A stretch of DNA of 64,000 bases from contig CM054155.1 of assembly GCA_028751875.1 (NCBI GenBank), positions 8,516,962 through 8,580,961 of the forward strand. Reading direction: 5' to 3'. Below are positions 31,636-42,089 of the stretch, piece after piece; positions within the stretch are counted from its first letter, which is position 1, and the number at the start of each line of letters is the position of its first letter. Origin of the DNA: Rapana venosa. Its lineage: Eukaryota > Mollusca > Gastropoda > Neogastropoda > Muricidae. Made by a program: the position numbers and the translations under genes. The notes under the pieces are model-generated. The model worked only from the letters and a program-made list of their open reading frames with translations, did not search any database and was not told the DNA's origin.

Positions 31636-32452
31636 GTAAGGTTTGGGTGCTGATGGGAACTGGCCTCTATCTTTTGTCCTTTCCATTCCTCGGCTAGTGC
31701 TACAATGTTCACCAATGGTGAGGTGGGGTTGTTTTGGTTATTCAGCCGATTTTGCCCACAACTAAGGTAGCTGCATTTCCGACCTCGAGGACGGTCTGTA
31801 TCTTAAAATGATTTGTCTGCCATGCTATTCCTTCCCTTACTACATCAACGTGTGCCGCAGGCATAGCGAGGGCAGTCCTGTGGTCACAAGAGGATGTCCC
31901 TATACCTGGCTAGGGGACATTTTCATTAAAATAAAAGCAACACAAGTTAAAGACGTTCAATAATAGGGAAATTTCTTTTGCCGTTTGATCAACCCCTTCT
32001 TGTTTGTGCATGGAGTTGCTTCCCTTTAACTGTTAGCTGATTGGTCATGCCATATTTTAAAATAATGTTAAATCTGTTTTTCGGAAAAAAGCGGCTTTTA
32101 TTTTTAACAAGGGTACCAGCACAAAGGAAGTTCCTTGATTTTTCAGGAAATATTAAAAATAAATGGACTTCAAAACTGATTGTGTAGGCTGAGGAAACTT
32201 AAATGTGTGAAAATCAGTTTGATCCTTTTCGTGGTTCAGCTGTTAAAATCTTATCCCTTATTAAATCAAACCTATGAGTGTCGCAGTGCTTTTCTTTGTT
32301 TAGCATTTACTGACTTGATTAAAAGCAAATTGCACAATGATATATATTCATTCTAAAATTATTCCTCGTAACTATCAAAAGTACACAAACTAAACTTTTA
32401 CATTCTATCATGAAATGTCAGGTTTAACAAAGGTATTTTCAGGCTTGCTGAA
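31636..32452. other. Intron sequence, nothing recognised
   Basis: Clean, A/T-rich towards the right. No repeat family, RNA gene or exon seen. Confidence 0.6.
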
Positions 32453-33100
32453 TTGTTCAACAGAGGCTAATCTAGTCTTTCCAGGATAGAGGTTTTGTCA
32501 ACTGTAAAACACTCTGTTTAAACAGGAGACAAAACAGTGCTTCCCAGGATCTTATTTATTTATTTATTTATTTATTTATATCGAGGATAATGGAATATGT
32601 ACTCATGTGCTTTTTTACATATAGTCCCCATATGTATGCGGTTTTGTAAATTTTGTCATCTGTTCCCACTGGCACACAATGGCCTACTCTTTCGAAAACC
32701 AGAACAGGATTTAACGTGTGCGCAAGATGTTCTGCGTACGTTCGCACATGGGGCCTCGGTTTATAGTCTCATCCAACGGAGATGGGAGAGTGGAGTCTGC
32801 ACTGATGTTAACTCCAGAGGAAAATATTCCCTTGAATGGGATAGAGATTGTGTGAACTTAAAAGCAACTCTGTTTAAACAGTGGCCAACAGAGTGCTTCC
32901 CAGGATAGTGATTATGTAAACTTAAAAGCAGCTCTGTTTAAACAGTGGGCAATAGAGTACTTCCCAGGATAATGATTATGTAAACTTAAAAGTGACTCTG
33001 TTTAAGCAGTGGCAAATAGAGTGCTTCCTGGGATAATGATTATGTAAACTTAAAAGTGACTCTGTTTAAACAGTGGCCAACAGAGTGATTCCCAGGATAA
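32453..33100. repeat. 65-bp minisatellite split by a SINE, abutting the exon c splice acceptor
   Basis: Units of about 65 bases share actctgtttaaacagtggcc, then aacagagtgcttcccaggat, then aatgattatgtaaacttaaa. Unit ends (caggat or variant) fall near 32906, 32970, 33034 and 33097. A diverged pair lies at 32453-32552 on the other side of the SINE. The last unit ends about 25 bases before exon c. Confidence 0.85.
32553..32842 (-). repeat. tRNA-derived SINE (family 1), minus strand, clean
   Basis: A TTTA tail (32552-32579) is followed by tatcgaggataatggaatat, gcggttttgtaaattttgtc, catctgttcccactggcaca, caatggcctactctttcgaa, gcctcggtttatagtctcat and tgcactgatgttaactcc. It was inserted inside the 65-bp minisatellite, so the array is older than this SINE copy. 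The tRNA-like head is missing. Confidence 0.85.
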
Positions 33101-33122
33101 CTCTGGTCCTCCCTCTGTGCAG

Positions 33123-33320
33123 CACATGGCTGGGTCGAGTGGGTCAGGGGGTCAGGCAGGTGGCCGGGGTTCTAGACTTCGGGCTGTTCCACAGTCCCAT
33201 GTTTCGTCTGCTGGTGGTCTTCTTCATCTGCTCGCCTGTGTCCTATGCCGCCACTGTCTACCTGCCCGCCATGGCTACTGGGAAGTCACTCAGCAAGGAG
33301 CAGGCTGCTTTGCTTCTCAG
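33123..33320 (+). CDS. Monocarboxylate transporter, exon c: TM7-TM8 region
   Basis: The exon of 198 bases has acceptor ccctctgtgcag and donor ctcag|gtaagg. Its first base C completes the histidine codon begun by exon b, and it leaves in phase 2. The peptide contains VAGVLDFGLFHSPMFRLLVV, FFICSPVSYAATVYLPAMAT and GKSLSKEQAALLLR. D-F-x-L-F opening TM7, the Y-L-P-x-x-A motif and a K-E-Q-A-A-x-L-L segment before TM8 are typical of MCT proteins. Later exons (TM8-TM12) were not found and may lie outside the window or in damaged sequence. The open frame extending upstream to 33073 is intronic and rejected. Confidence 0.9.
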
Positions 33321-33324
33321 GTAA

Positions 33325-33535
33325 GGTGGGGGGGGGTGTAGGGATGGTAGGGGGTGGTGTAGTGTAGGGATGGTGTTGGGTGGTGTGGTGTAGGGATGTG
33401 TTGGTGTGGTGTGTGTAGGGATGGTGTTGGGTGTTTGTGGTGTATGGTTTGTGTGGGTGGTGTGGTGTAGTAAAGTGTGCTGAGGTGTAGTGTGATGTGG
33501 TGTAGGGATGTGTGGTGTGGTGTGGAGTGGTGTGA
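33325..33535. repeat. G-rich GT/GGT minisatellite directly after a splice donor
   Basis: Imperfect units of the type ggtgtagggatggtgttggg start a few bases after the exon c donor. The strand is G-rich with several GGG runs, so G-quadruplex formation in the nascent transcript is conceivable. Minus-strand frames over it are histidine- and threonine-rich artefacts. Confidence 0.85.
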
Positions 33536-33654
33536 AGGGGCCACATCTGGCAAAAGCTGCCAAAACAAAAGAGTATAAAATTTCACATCATTTGATTATT
33601 TGTACTGTTGGATTGGTTTTTAAAAAACCAAAGAAACAAAAGAGCCCTGTGATC

Positions 33655-33952
33655 CACCTTTAAAGGTTATCCTGTAGCCTATGCTATCTTTGAGGATCGA
33701 GGCATTAGAGACCTCAACTTCTCCAGGAGCCGGCATATTGATGGCGGCGCCTATTTCCTCTCCCTCGCTGCTTTAACTTCCCCAACCCTAAAGAGGCAGG
33801 AACCCATTTACAGCTGGGTAAACTGGAGGACTGTTCTGAAGCCAAGGCACACAAACGGTCACCCATCCAAGTGGTAACCACGCTCAACGCTGCTTAACCT
33901 TGGCTGGGGAGATCAAGTGCTCTAATCACTGAGTTGTCCAGCCCCCTTCAGC
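33655..33952 (-). repeat. 5S rRNA-derived SINE (family 2), clean reference copy, minus strand
   Basis: On the minus strand, positions 33917 down to 33855 read gatctccccagccaaggtta, then agcagcgttgagcgtggtta, then ccacttggatgggtgaccg. This aligns with the box A, intermediate element and start of box C of eukaryotic 5S rRNA (taagcag, ggtta, acttggatggg and gaccg). Just before it lies aactcagtgattagagcact, which resembles a tRNA A-box region. The tail contains caatatgccggctcctggag, aagttgaggtctctaatg and cctcgatcctcaaagatagc. Four damaged copies occur elsewhere in the window. Confidence 0.85.
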
Positions 33953-34067
33953 TGTTGCTCAACGCCTTTTTGAAAGAAAAAATAGAAAAAATTAATTAAA
34001 AAAAAGTAGAGGACATAATTATAGTTTTTGAGATTGAAGCAAGTTTTAAAAGATTGCGATCAAGTTA

Positions 34068-34107
34068 GAGAGAGAGACAGGAAGTGGGAGGAGGTGACTG
34101 GGAAGAG

Positions 34108-34141
<34 letters not shown>

Positions 34142-34293
34142 AGAGAGAGAGAGAGAGAGAGAGATGAGAGAGAGAGAGGAGAGAGAGGAGGGGTTGGAGA
34201 AGGAAGGGGGTGACGGGAAAAACAAGAGCAATAGAGAGAGCGAGCGAGCGAGCGAGCGAGCGAGAGAGAGAGAGAGAGAGAGGAGAGAGGGAG

Positions 34294-34327
<34 letters not shown>

Positions 34328-34330
34328 GAA
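34068..34330. repeat. (GA)n microsatellite with GAGC block
   Basis: AG dinucleotides with a GCGA run near 34240-34262. Frames over it encode R/E repeats and are artefacts. Confidence 0.95.
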
Positions 34331-34349
34331 TGACAATGACAGTGACAAC

Positions 34350-34400
34350 TTCTTTATTCGAGGATAATGAATAAGCACCCATGTGTGTTTTTACATCGGG

Positions 34401-34402
<2 letters not shown>
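34350..34402 (-). repeat. Family-1 SINE 3' scrap
   Basis: The segment cttctttattcgaggataat, then gaataagcacccatgtgtgt, is the 3' end of the family-1 SINE. It is flanked by GA and CAGA microsatellites. Confidence 0.7.
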
Positions 34403-34403
<1 letters not shown>

Positions 34404-34452
<49 letters not shown>

Positions 34453-34453
34453 G
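34404..34453. repeat. (CAGA)n microsatellite
   Basis: GACA/CAGA tetranucleotides, about ten units. Confidence 0.95.
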
Positions 34454-34609
34454 ACACACAGTGAGAAAGAGAGAACACTGAAAATTGTACTTCGGCCTTA
34501 GGCCACTATACAAAACATGTTTCGGGCAGGGGGAAGGTATAGATCACAGCAGCAAACGTTATATCTATTTCGCATTCCCACTTCTGCAAGCATACAGAAT
34601 CACACTTAT

Positions 34610-35449
34610 TGTCTTCTAGTTATCATCATCCCCATCATCTTCTTCAGCATTTACATCATCATTACTATCATCACCTTCATTTTTTCTATAGCAGCATCTG
34701 CAGCAACAATATCAGCATAACCATCATTACTTTCATCGTCTATGTCACCGTCACAAGCATCCTCCTCCTCGTTATTTACACAATCATCGTCTTCTTTGGC
34801 CTGTATAATTATCATCATCACGCTCCTCATTTTCAATATCTACATTATTGTCGTGATTGTTATCTTCAACAGCGCCTGGGGTTTATCACAGTTCTTGATT
34901 AAACCATTGTTGCTGGGGGCAACAGCAAAGTGAGAGGCTGTATGACCATTGGCTTTTCCACCCATGGAATTTCACTTTACAGCTTAGTCTTTAGTGATCG
35001 ACTATGACTCTCTGACTAGGAGGCTTGACTCGCACAGTCCTTACGTGCTGCAGCCCTTGGGGCTAGTTGGCCTTCAGAGAACATCTCCAACGCTGACTGT
35101 CCTTATGCCCACTTGGCCGAGAGAATGGGGATGTACTGTGGGCAAGGCATCTCCACTATAATCAAATTTCTGCCCAATTTCCGAAACAGCAGCTGCCTCC
35201 TCTGCTGTTTTGGAGGTCATCGTCGAAAACGACGGACTAACATATATACATACATATATATCTTCATCATCCGCACCACCGCTTCCATTGTCATTTTCAA
35301 CATACACATCATTGTCACCATCGTCATCTTTAACATCTGTCATCCTAGTCACCATCACCACCATCATCCTCAAAATCTACACCATCGTTACCATCGTCAC
35401 CTTTATTGTCCACATCATTGTCACCATCATCACCATCATCACTTTCAGC
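34610..35449. repeat. Degenerate CAT/CAC array, left arm, with unique island
   Basis: Sequence rich in atcatcatc, catcaccatc and ttcaacatctacatcat, interrupted by more complex sequence at about 34880-35260. A LINE is inserted at 35450. Frames give I/T/S-rich or H-rich artefacts. Confidence 0.75.
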
Positions 35450-36165
35450 ATCTCTTCAACCCATACAAAACTCTGCAGCTCGACTGGTCCTAAGAAAGAA
35501 AAAATCTGAACACATCACTCCTCTTCTGCGATCTCTTCACTGGCTGCCTGTCTCACAAAGACTGGAGTATAAAATCAATACCCTCTGTTTCAAATGTCTC
35601 CACAAATCTGCACCCTTTTATCTCTGTAACTGTCTTCACCTGTTACACTCCATCCCGTTCCCTTCGTTCAGCCGCAAAATACTTTGTGCTTTGAACACCC
35701 AGATTCAAACAAAACCACTGTTGGCCGTCGCTCCTTCTCTGTTTTGGTCCATCCACCTGGAATGACCTCCCTCTTTCACTTCGCCAAAAGCCTTCACTTG
35801 ATACCTTCAAATCCAGCCTCAAAACACACTTATTTCCTACCTGAGAACTTTCCCCCAAATATCTGTCCCTAATTTCAACAGCATCTTTCACCCTCTAAGT
35901 GTTGTTCCGAGAGTGTGTGTGTGTGTTGTGTGTGTGGTGTGGTGTGTGTGTGTGTGTGTTGTGTGGTGTTGTGTGTGTTGTGGTGGGTTGTGTGCGTGTT
36001 GTGATGCGTGCATGCGTGCATACGTGCGCACGCAGTTTTGAAATCATGTTTCATTATGTTTAAGGAGAGTTGCATGCCTGTAAATGATTGAGTGCAAGCG
36101 CTTCGATTTGTTTGTTTTTTTACAAGATTCAGCGCTATATAAATTTCATATATTATTATTATTAT
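35450..36165 (+). mobile_element. CR1/L2-type LINE, 5'-truncated copy 2
   Basis: Nearly identical to copy 1 from the LQPIQNSAARLV segment on. Small deletions in 35640-35760 cause frameshifts that split the C-terminal coding part. The 3' UTR has TG-rich sequence (35916-36010), aaggagagttgcatgcctgt, and the same terminal gcgctatataaatttcatat with an ATT run. It lies inside a CAT/CAC array that continues on the right side. Non-functional. Confidence 0.9.
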
Positions 36166-36835
36166 TATCTACATCAACACAAGCTTCAGCATTTCGATCA
36201 TCATCGCCACCATCTTTCTGAACATCTACATAATGATCATCAACATCACTGTTATCATCATCAATATCTGTATCATCGTCACACCACCTTGTAGCATCTC
36301 CATCATACTTGCTATTATAAGGTTCAGTATCTACATCATCATCGCCATAACAATTTTGAATTCTACATCACCATTGCCGTCACCATGTACAATATCCACA
36401 TCATCTTCGCCACAATAATGTTCACCATACGCATCACCTCCATCGTTTTTTCACACGATATCATCATCAATTAACATCATTTTCAATATCTACATTTCCA
36501 CCACCATTACTTCAAAATCCATATCACTACAGCCACCATCATCTTACAATCCACATCACTTTCTTCATCAGCTTCACCCTCTATATTTTCATTACTCATC
36601 ATCATCTTGAACATCTACATCACCACCACCATCATACTCAATATAAACATCACCACCACCATCATACTCAACATCCACATCACCACCACAATCATACTCG
36701 AAATCTACATCACCACCACCATAGCAATATCACCACCACTATCGTCTTCAACATCAATATCACCGCCACCATCATCATTGCAATCACTATGCCCACCATC
36801 ATCATCATGTTACTACTATCAGAATGACTATTTCG
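36166..36835. repeat. Degenerate CAT/CAC array, right arm, with 30-bp units
   Basis: The array continues after the LINE tail. Between about 36605 and 36730 it becomes regular with 30-base units of the type atcatactcaacatccacat plus caccaccacc. Confidence 0.8.
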
Positions 36836-39800
36836 TCGTACAACAGTTGATAAGAAGATGGATTTATGATAAAGCTTGATTTACTCATGCTGGAGGGGAA
36901 CAAAATTCTGCTTTCATCATACATGGTCACAAGACTGTATACTAAAGACAAGGATTATTTGGTGCTCTATTCACAAACCAAAAGTTATTACATTGACATC
37001 ATATTCTCTGTAATCATAAAGTTTACACCAACTCATTTGTAGACATTCAGCAAAGTTTAATCAAATAACAGGTTCAAATGATAATTTTATTTCGTCTGTT
37101 GGCTAAATGGAAGACATACCAGGAAACACTATGCATCTGGTGAGGGTTTGCTACCTGCAACAACACATGTAGAGGAATTTCAGCTGAATCACCAAGGAAC
37201 TTAGCCCTGAGATCAGAATACATGGGACAGTCAAACAAAAAGTGCATTTCGTCTTCAGTTATTGACTTACAAAAAGGACAGGTTTTATCTTGTATAGAAC
37301 CACTATATCGATGTATATTTGCAATTAGAGGCAGAACGTTAAATCTAACTTGAGAAATGGCCACCCTGAAGCAAGAAGTATCAATATCGTGTATATACTT
37401 TTCTCTTTCAAAAATCATTTTGAAGGATCTATAATTTTCATATCTATTACGATCTCTAACTGTAGACGTCCATTCTTGAATAGAAAGGTCAATAAGTCGC
37501 TGTTTAAATTGACACCCAAGAGCGCTTTGATATCTCCAACACCTTGTTGCAACCAAACAAACTGAAAACCTGTCTCCCATAGAATTTCCCTGATTTTAGA
37601 TACCCAACAACCTTTCCCAGTTCTATCTAGATCAAGAGGCATCTCGAAGGCTTTATGAGATAACCTTTCATTTTCCATCTGAAGGAGTATGAACCAATTC
37701 CTAAGAATGAGACACACGAATTTACATACAAAGGATACCTTCCCAGATCACCATAAACCATCTTATTAGGAGTTCTGACTGGGACACCTAAAAATCTTTT
37801 GCATGCTAACATATGGACTTTCTCTAAATGATCTAACTTACTCAACCCCCAGGTTTCAGACGAATGCATTAAAGGAGATTGTATTTTAGCATCAAATATT
37901 TTAAAAGAGGTGTAAGCAGTCATTTCTTGATATTTCTGGAAGGCTCTATTTAATTGAGCAGCTTCCTTCTTGCCCTTAATTACCAAATGTTCAGTGCCTT
38001 TCTTCATACTAGTCATAGTTGTGAAATTAAACCCTGAATAAGAATAGTCATTCACGACATCTAGCTTTTTGACACCAAATACCCACTGCTCACGTCGTCC
38101 TAAATGATCCCTCTTTCTGAAAACCATAATTTTTGTTTTTTCAACATTTACGTTTAACTTCATTTCTTCTCAGCATCTATGTAAAACATTCAGTTGGTTT
38201 TGTAATCCATGTGCACTTGTTGACAAGAGAGCCACATCATCAGCAAAAAGAAGTACAAATAAATCCATAAAATCTTGCAGAATCTGGATACCATGTTTAC
38301 CTTCAGCATTTATATGGTCAGATAGCTGATTTATAAATATAGAGAACAATGTGGGGCTTAACACGCAGCCTTGCCGTACTCCGATAGGACAGTCAAAAAA
38401 TTCTGTGAACTCGTTTTTTGCACGCACACATGACAACAGTGACCAATATATTGGTTTTAAACACACCATAAACCTACCTTTTACACCTTGTTTTTTCATA
38501 CATTCGAAAAGTTTTTCATGTCGAACAGAATCAAATGCTTTCCTGAAATTCACGAAAGCAACATAAAGTTTTCTTCATTTCTTTTGTGTACATTTCTGAA
38601 TAACTGCATACAAGTTAAATATCTGGCCGATAGTGGAATGACCTTTACGAAAACCTGCCTGACTTTCAGAAATCATGTTGTTATTTTCTAACCAGTTATA
38701 TAATCGTGTGTTCAAAATTGTTGTATAACATTTCGAAATGATACTTAACAATGATACACCCCTATAATTATCTGTGTTATCACGATTTCCTTTTTCATGA
38801 ATTGGAATAATTATTGCCTTTGACCACTCTTTTGGGTATATACCAGATGAAAAAATAACATTAAACATCTTAACTAGAAACGCTGACACATCTGCACTAC
38901 CCACCTTTAACATTTCAGCCGTTATTCCATCTATTCCACTTGCTTTTCTTAGTTTCAGTTTGCGTATTGCTTCTGTGACTTCTGTTTCGGATATGTCCCT
39001 ATTTAAAGTATGTTCAGTGTCTTCCAATAGATCTGCTGTAATACTTCTAATATCATTATTTCCTTCGCGACTCTGGAAAAGTTCTTTAAAATGAGTAAAC
39101 CAATTCTCAGTACTAATGTTATTGAATACTCTCTCAGAGATGCCACATCCCATGCTTCTAACTTCACGCCAAAACTGTGAAGAATTAGTTATGTTTTGTG
39201 CTAAGGATTCAGCTTTTTGCTTTCTGTAGTTCTGCTTCTTGATTTTTAATATTTTGCGTACTGTTTCCTCTTCTCAACATAAACAATTCTATCCTCTTCT
39301 TTTCTAGTTGCTCTGAAATGATTAAGTTTTGCTCTGCTTTCTATTTTTTAACACTTGACATTCTTTGTCAAACCACGGAGATTTCGGTATATTGTGCATG
39401 CAAATCCTTTTAGTCATACAAGTACTGGCATCTTTCAAACACTTTACAAACATGTCTAAGGCAGTTTCTACATTATTAGCTAGAGCATCATTGGCCAACA
39501 AAAGTCTACTCTGAATCTCTTTACTTCTTAAAGCATCAAGAAATTTGTCTTCTTTATCTTTGTTCCAGACAAGTTTGTCAAAATGCTCATTTCTCTTTCC
39601 ATGGTCTGTAGGTTTTGAAAAGTTGCTTGCAATCTCTATTTCCATACTAACTGGTAAATGATCAGACTCTGTCATATTTTCTACATTTAAAGGGAGTACA
39701 TTAATAGATGTTAAGAGCTCAAAGGAAGTTATGAAATAGTCTACTGTACTTGAACCAGACGGGGATATAAATGTACAGCTATCATCAAAGCACGTTTCAC

Positions 39801-40075
39801 AAAGACCATTCAATATAACACAGTCAAAGATATTGCAAAATTCAAGAAGTTGGTTCCCAAATATATTTGTATGCACATCCTTGTGATTTTCTTGGCATTT
39901 ATGAGTCAACAAATCCCTGAAAGTTTTCGAAATCATTGTCATAATTCAAAATACTATAGTTGTAAGTTGCTGTTCGTGCATTAAAATCTCCCATTGATAG
40001 AAGATAGAAATCACCATACTCACTCTGTAGCTCCAGTATGCAGTGTTCCAAAATTTCCATGCCAAAAATGCCCTG
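36836..40075 (-). mobile_element. Nearly complete non-LTR retrotransposon (EN-RT-zinc knuckle), minus strand
   Basis: Reading from high to low coordinates. Endonuclease C-terminal half: LLSMGDFNARTA near 39.98 kb, then STVDYFITS and SDHLPVSME in 39942-39322. Reverse transcriptase: KASGIDGITAEMLK, NYRGVSLLS and QAGFRKGHST in 39153-38575; FRKAFDSVRH, GVRQGCVLSP and the catalytic LLFADDVALLS in 38553-38170. Connector in 38163-37627. C-terminal knuckle CPFCKSITEDEMHFLFDCPM in 37580-37074. One frame carries 39942-37627 with two in-frame stops, apart from a compensated shift near 39.2-39.3 kb; two more shifts occur at about 37.6-37.7 kb and one near 39.95 kb. The 5' end is lost at a GA microsatellite and a 3' UTR extends to about 36836. 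The clade is not assigned. It is inactive but only lightly damaged. Confidence 0.9.
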
Positions 40076-40082
40076 CTTTGTT

Positions 40083-40139
40083 TGAGAGAAAGAGAGAGAG
40101 GGGGTGAGAGAGACAGAGACACAGAGAGAGAAAGAGGGT

Positions 40140-40183
<44 letters not shown>

Positions 40184-40260
40184 TACAGACAGAAACACAG
40201 ACACGGACAGAGAGAAAGAGAGATGGACAGAAAAACAAAAACAGCGACAGAGACAAAGAG
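40083..40260. repeat. (GA)n and (CAGA)n microsatellite at the LINE 5' break
   Basis: AG dinucleotides followed by CAGA units. The LINE endonuclease frame begins only after this tract, so it marks the 5' truncation point. Confidence 0.9.
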
Positions 40261-40530
40261 AATACAATACTACAGAAGTGTACTGATGTCTTCACGTCCC
40301 GCTGTGTGTCACACACAGTATCATAGGAGGACTGGATTTCTTCTGTCGTCTTGCCTGTGGCTTCCTGGCCGATTTGAAAATTGTCACGGTAAAGTTGATC
40401 ATTGTTGAGCTTAACATCGTTTTGTTCTCTCTATCTGTGTCTTCTCTGTCTCTGTCTGTCTCTGTCTTTCTCTGTCTGTCTGTCTTTGTCTGTCTGTCTT
40501 TCTTTCTTTGTCTGTCTTTGTCTGTTTGTC
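40261..40530. other. Short clean stretch ending in a CT-type repeat
   Basis: Nothing recognised until a CTGTCT microsatellite at about 40425-40530. Confidence 0.6.
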
Positions 40531-40531
40531 A

Positions 40532-40746
40532 AGTCAAGTCAAAAACACTTTAATCATCCCATGAAGGGCAATTACAATACTGACAGGCACATTGATACCT
40601 ATAATTATCTCACAAGACACAAGAAAAATATATTTCAGATTGTTATAAACATTCCAAGATAGCTTTAAAAATTATCATACACAAACACAAACCCAGGTGC
40701 GCGCACACATACGCACCGCGCACACACACGCACCGCGTTACACACA

Positions 40747-40786
<40 letters not shown>

Positions 40787-42085
40787 AATGTAGGAATACA
40801 ATGTTGTTAAAAACATTGATTGAAAAGATATCTTTTTTTTTACGCGTGCACGCACACGCGCACTCAAATACACCAATATTTAACACAGTTTTATCACACA
40901 TACACACACACGTGCACCCGCGCACCATAATGACCATTGTCTAGTAAAGACATAAACACACACACACATACACACAATTTAGAAATCATTCTTGAAAGCC
41001 AAAGCAAGATACAGGAGTACTTATATTCATTACCACACACACACACACACACCACGCACACACGCACTTGACAATCAGGGGGGTATATCAGAGAATGTAA
41101 AACTGTTTGGTCAGTGCTGTTTTGAATTTAGAATTCGAATGACTACTGGAACAAAAGAATTTCTTTTTCTATTTGTTTTACCATTGGAGCACCGAAAACG
41201 GCGTCCTGAAGGCAATAACTGAAATTCGGAAGACATAGCATGGGATGGATCAGCCAAGATGGCAGTCGCTTTGGGCACAAGCTGTGCCTGATCGCAGTAT
41301 GGCTTGAGATCTCTTTGTTCTTCTCCAATTATTTTTTTAGCAGATTCTAACAGTTCTCCGAAGACTAGTCTTGTTTTTAACACTAAGGTTGTTGTACCAA
41401 CAGATGGAAGCAAAACTTAGCACACTCTCTATATAGAACTTGTAGAACAAAGAAAGAATCTTTTTGTAAACAAAAAATGAGTTAAGCTTCCTCAGAAAAT
41501 ACATACGTTGTTGTTCCTTTTTGACAATTGCGTCAGTGTTAGCATCCCAGTTTAATTTGTGATCAAAATAGTTCCCAGATACTTGTACTTCGAAACATTT
41601 TCAACTTCATGACTATGGATGATAACATGCTCAGAAGTGTGACCTGATCTGAAATCGATAGGAAGATCTTCAGTTTTAGAAACATTTAGCCCCAGGTAGG
41701 CCTCATCACACCAGTTCACGAAATCAGTGAGGGCTGGACTATGGTTTTGGACAGATCCAGATAAGAGAGACAAAAGAGCACTGTCATCGGCAAATTTTAC
41801 AAGAAAGGAATTTTCATAGCTGCTTCTGCAATCATCTGTATAGATTGTACAGAAGTGGCGAGAGAACGCATCCCTGTGGAGAACCCGTAGAGGTAAATCT
41901 AACCAATGAAGATATTTTATTGGCAGAAACCCGCTGTGGTCTGTTAGTTAAAAATTCCATCAGCCAACGAACAAGTTGATAGTCTACATCAAATTTTGAG
42001 AGTATTTTGTGAACAAGAACATGAGGCTGCATTGTATTGAAAGCTGAACTTAAGTCAGCAAACAATATCCTGGCATGAGAGTCAT
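40532..42085 (-). mobile_element. Jockey-superfamily (Rex1-like) LINE, 5'-truncated, minus strand
   Basis: From high to low coordinates: FADLSSAFNTMQPHVL, FLTNRPQRVSAN and GSPQGCVLSPLLYNLY (42065-41832), the catalytic KFADDSALLSLL (about 41800), SKYKYLGT (about 41570), KKEQQRMYFLRKLNSFF and ESVLSFASICWYN (about 41500-41400), and the C-terminal ILADPSHAMSSEFQLLPSGR with KTNRKRNSF (41413-41111). Several frame changes and a stop make it non-functional. The 3' UTR contains CA runs (40740-40785, 40960-40975, 41037-41051), and the element ends in a TTGAC repeat (caagtcaagtc on the plus strand at 40532-40545). Subfamily assignment is from memory and tentative. Confidence 0.85.
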
Positions 42086-42089
42086 TAGA

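Noticed and set aside
33073..33122. Upstream extension of transporter exon c
   Set aside because: It lies in the 65-bp minisatellite and the pyrimidine tract; the acceptor at 33120-33122 and phase agreement with exon b fix the exon start.
33855..33917. Possible 5S rRNA gene
   Set aside because: Only the internal control region is similar; the 5' and 3' thirds of 5S rRNA are absent and the block is part of a repeated SINE.
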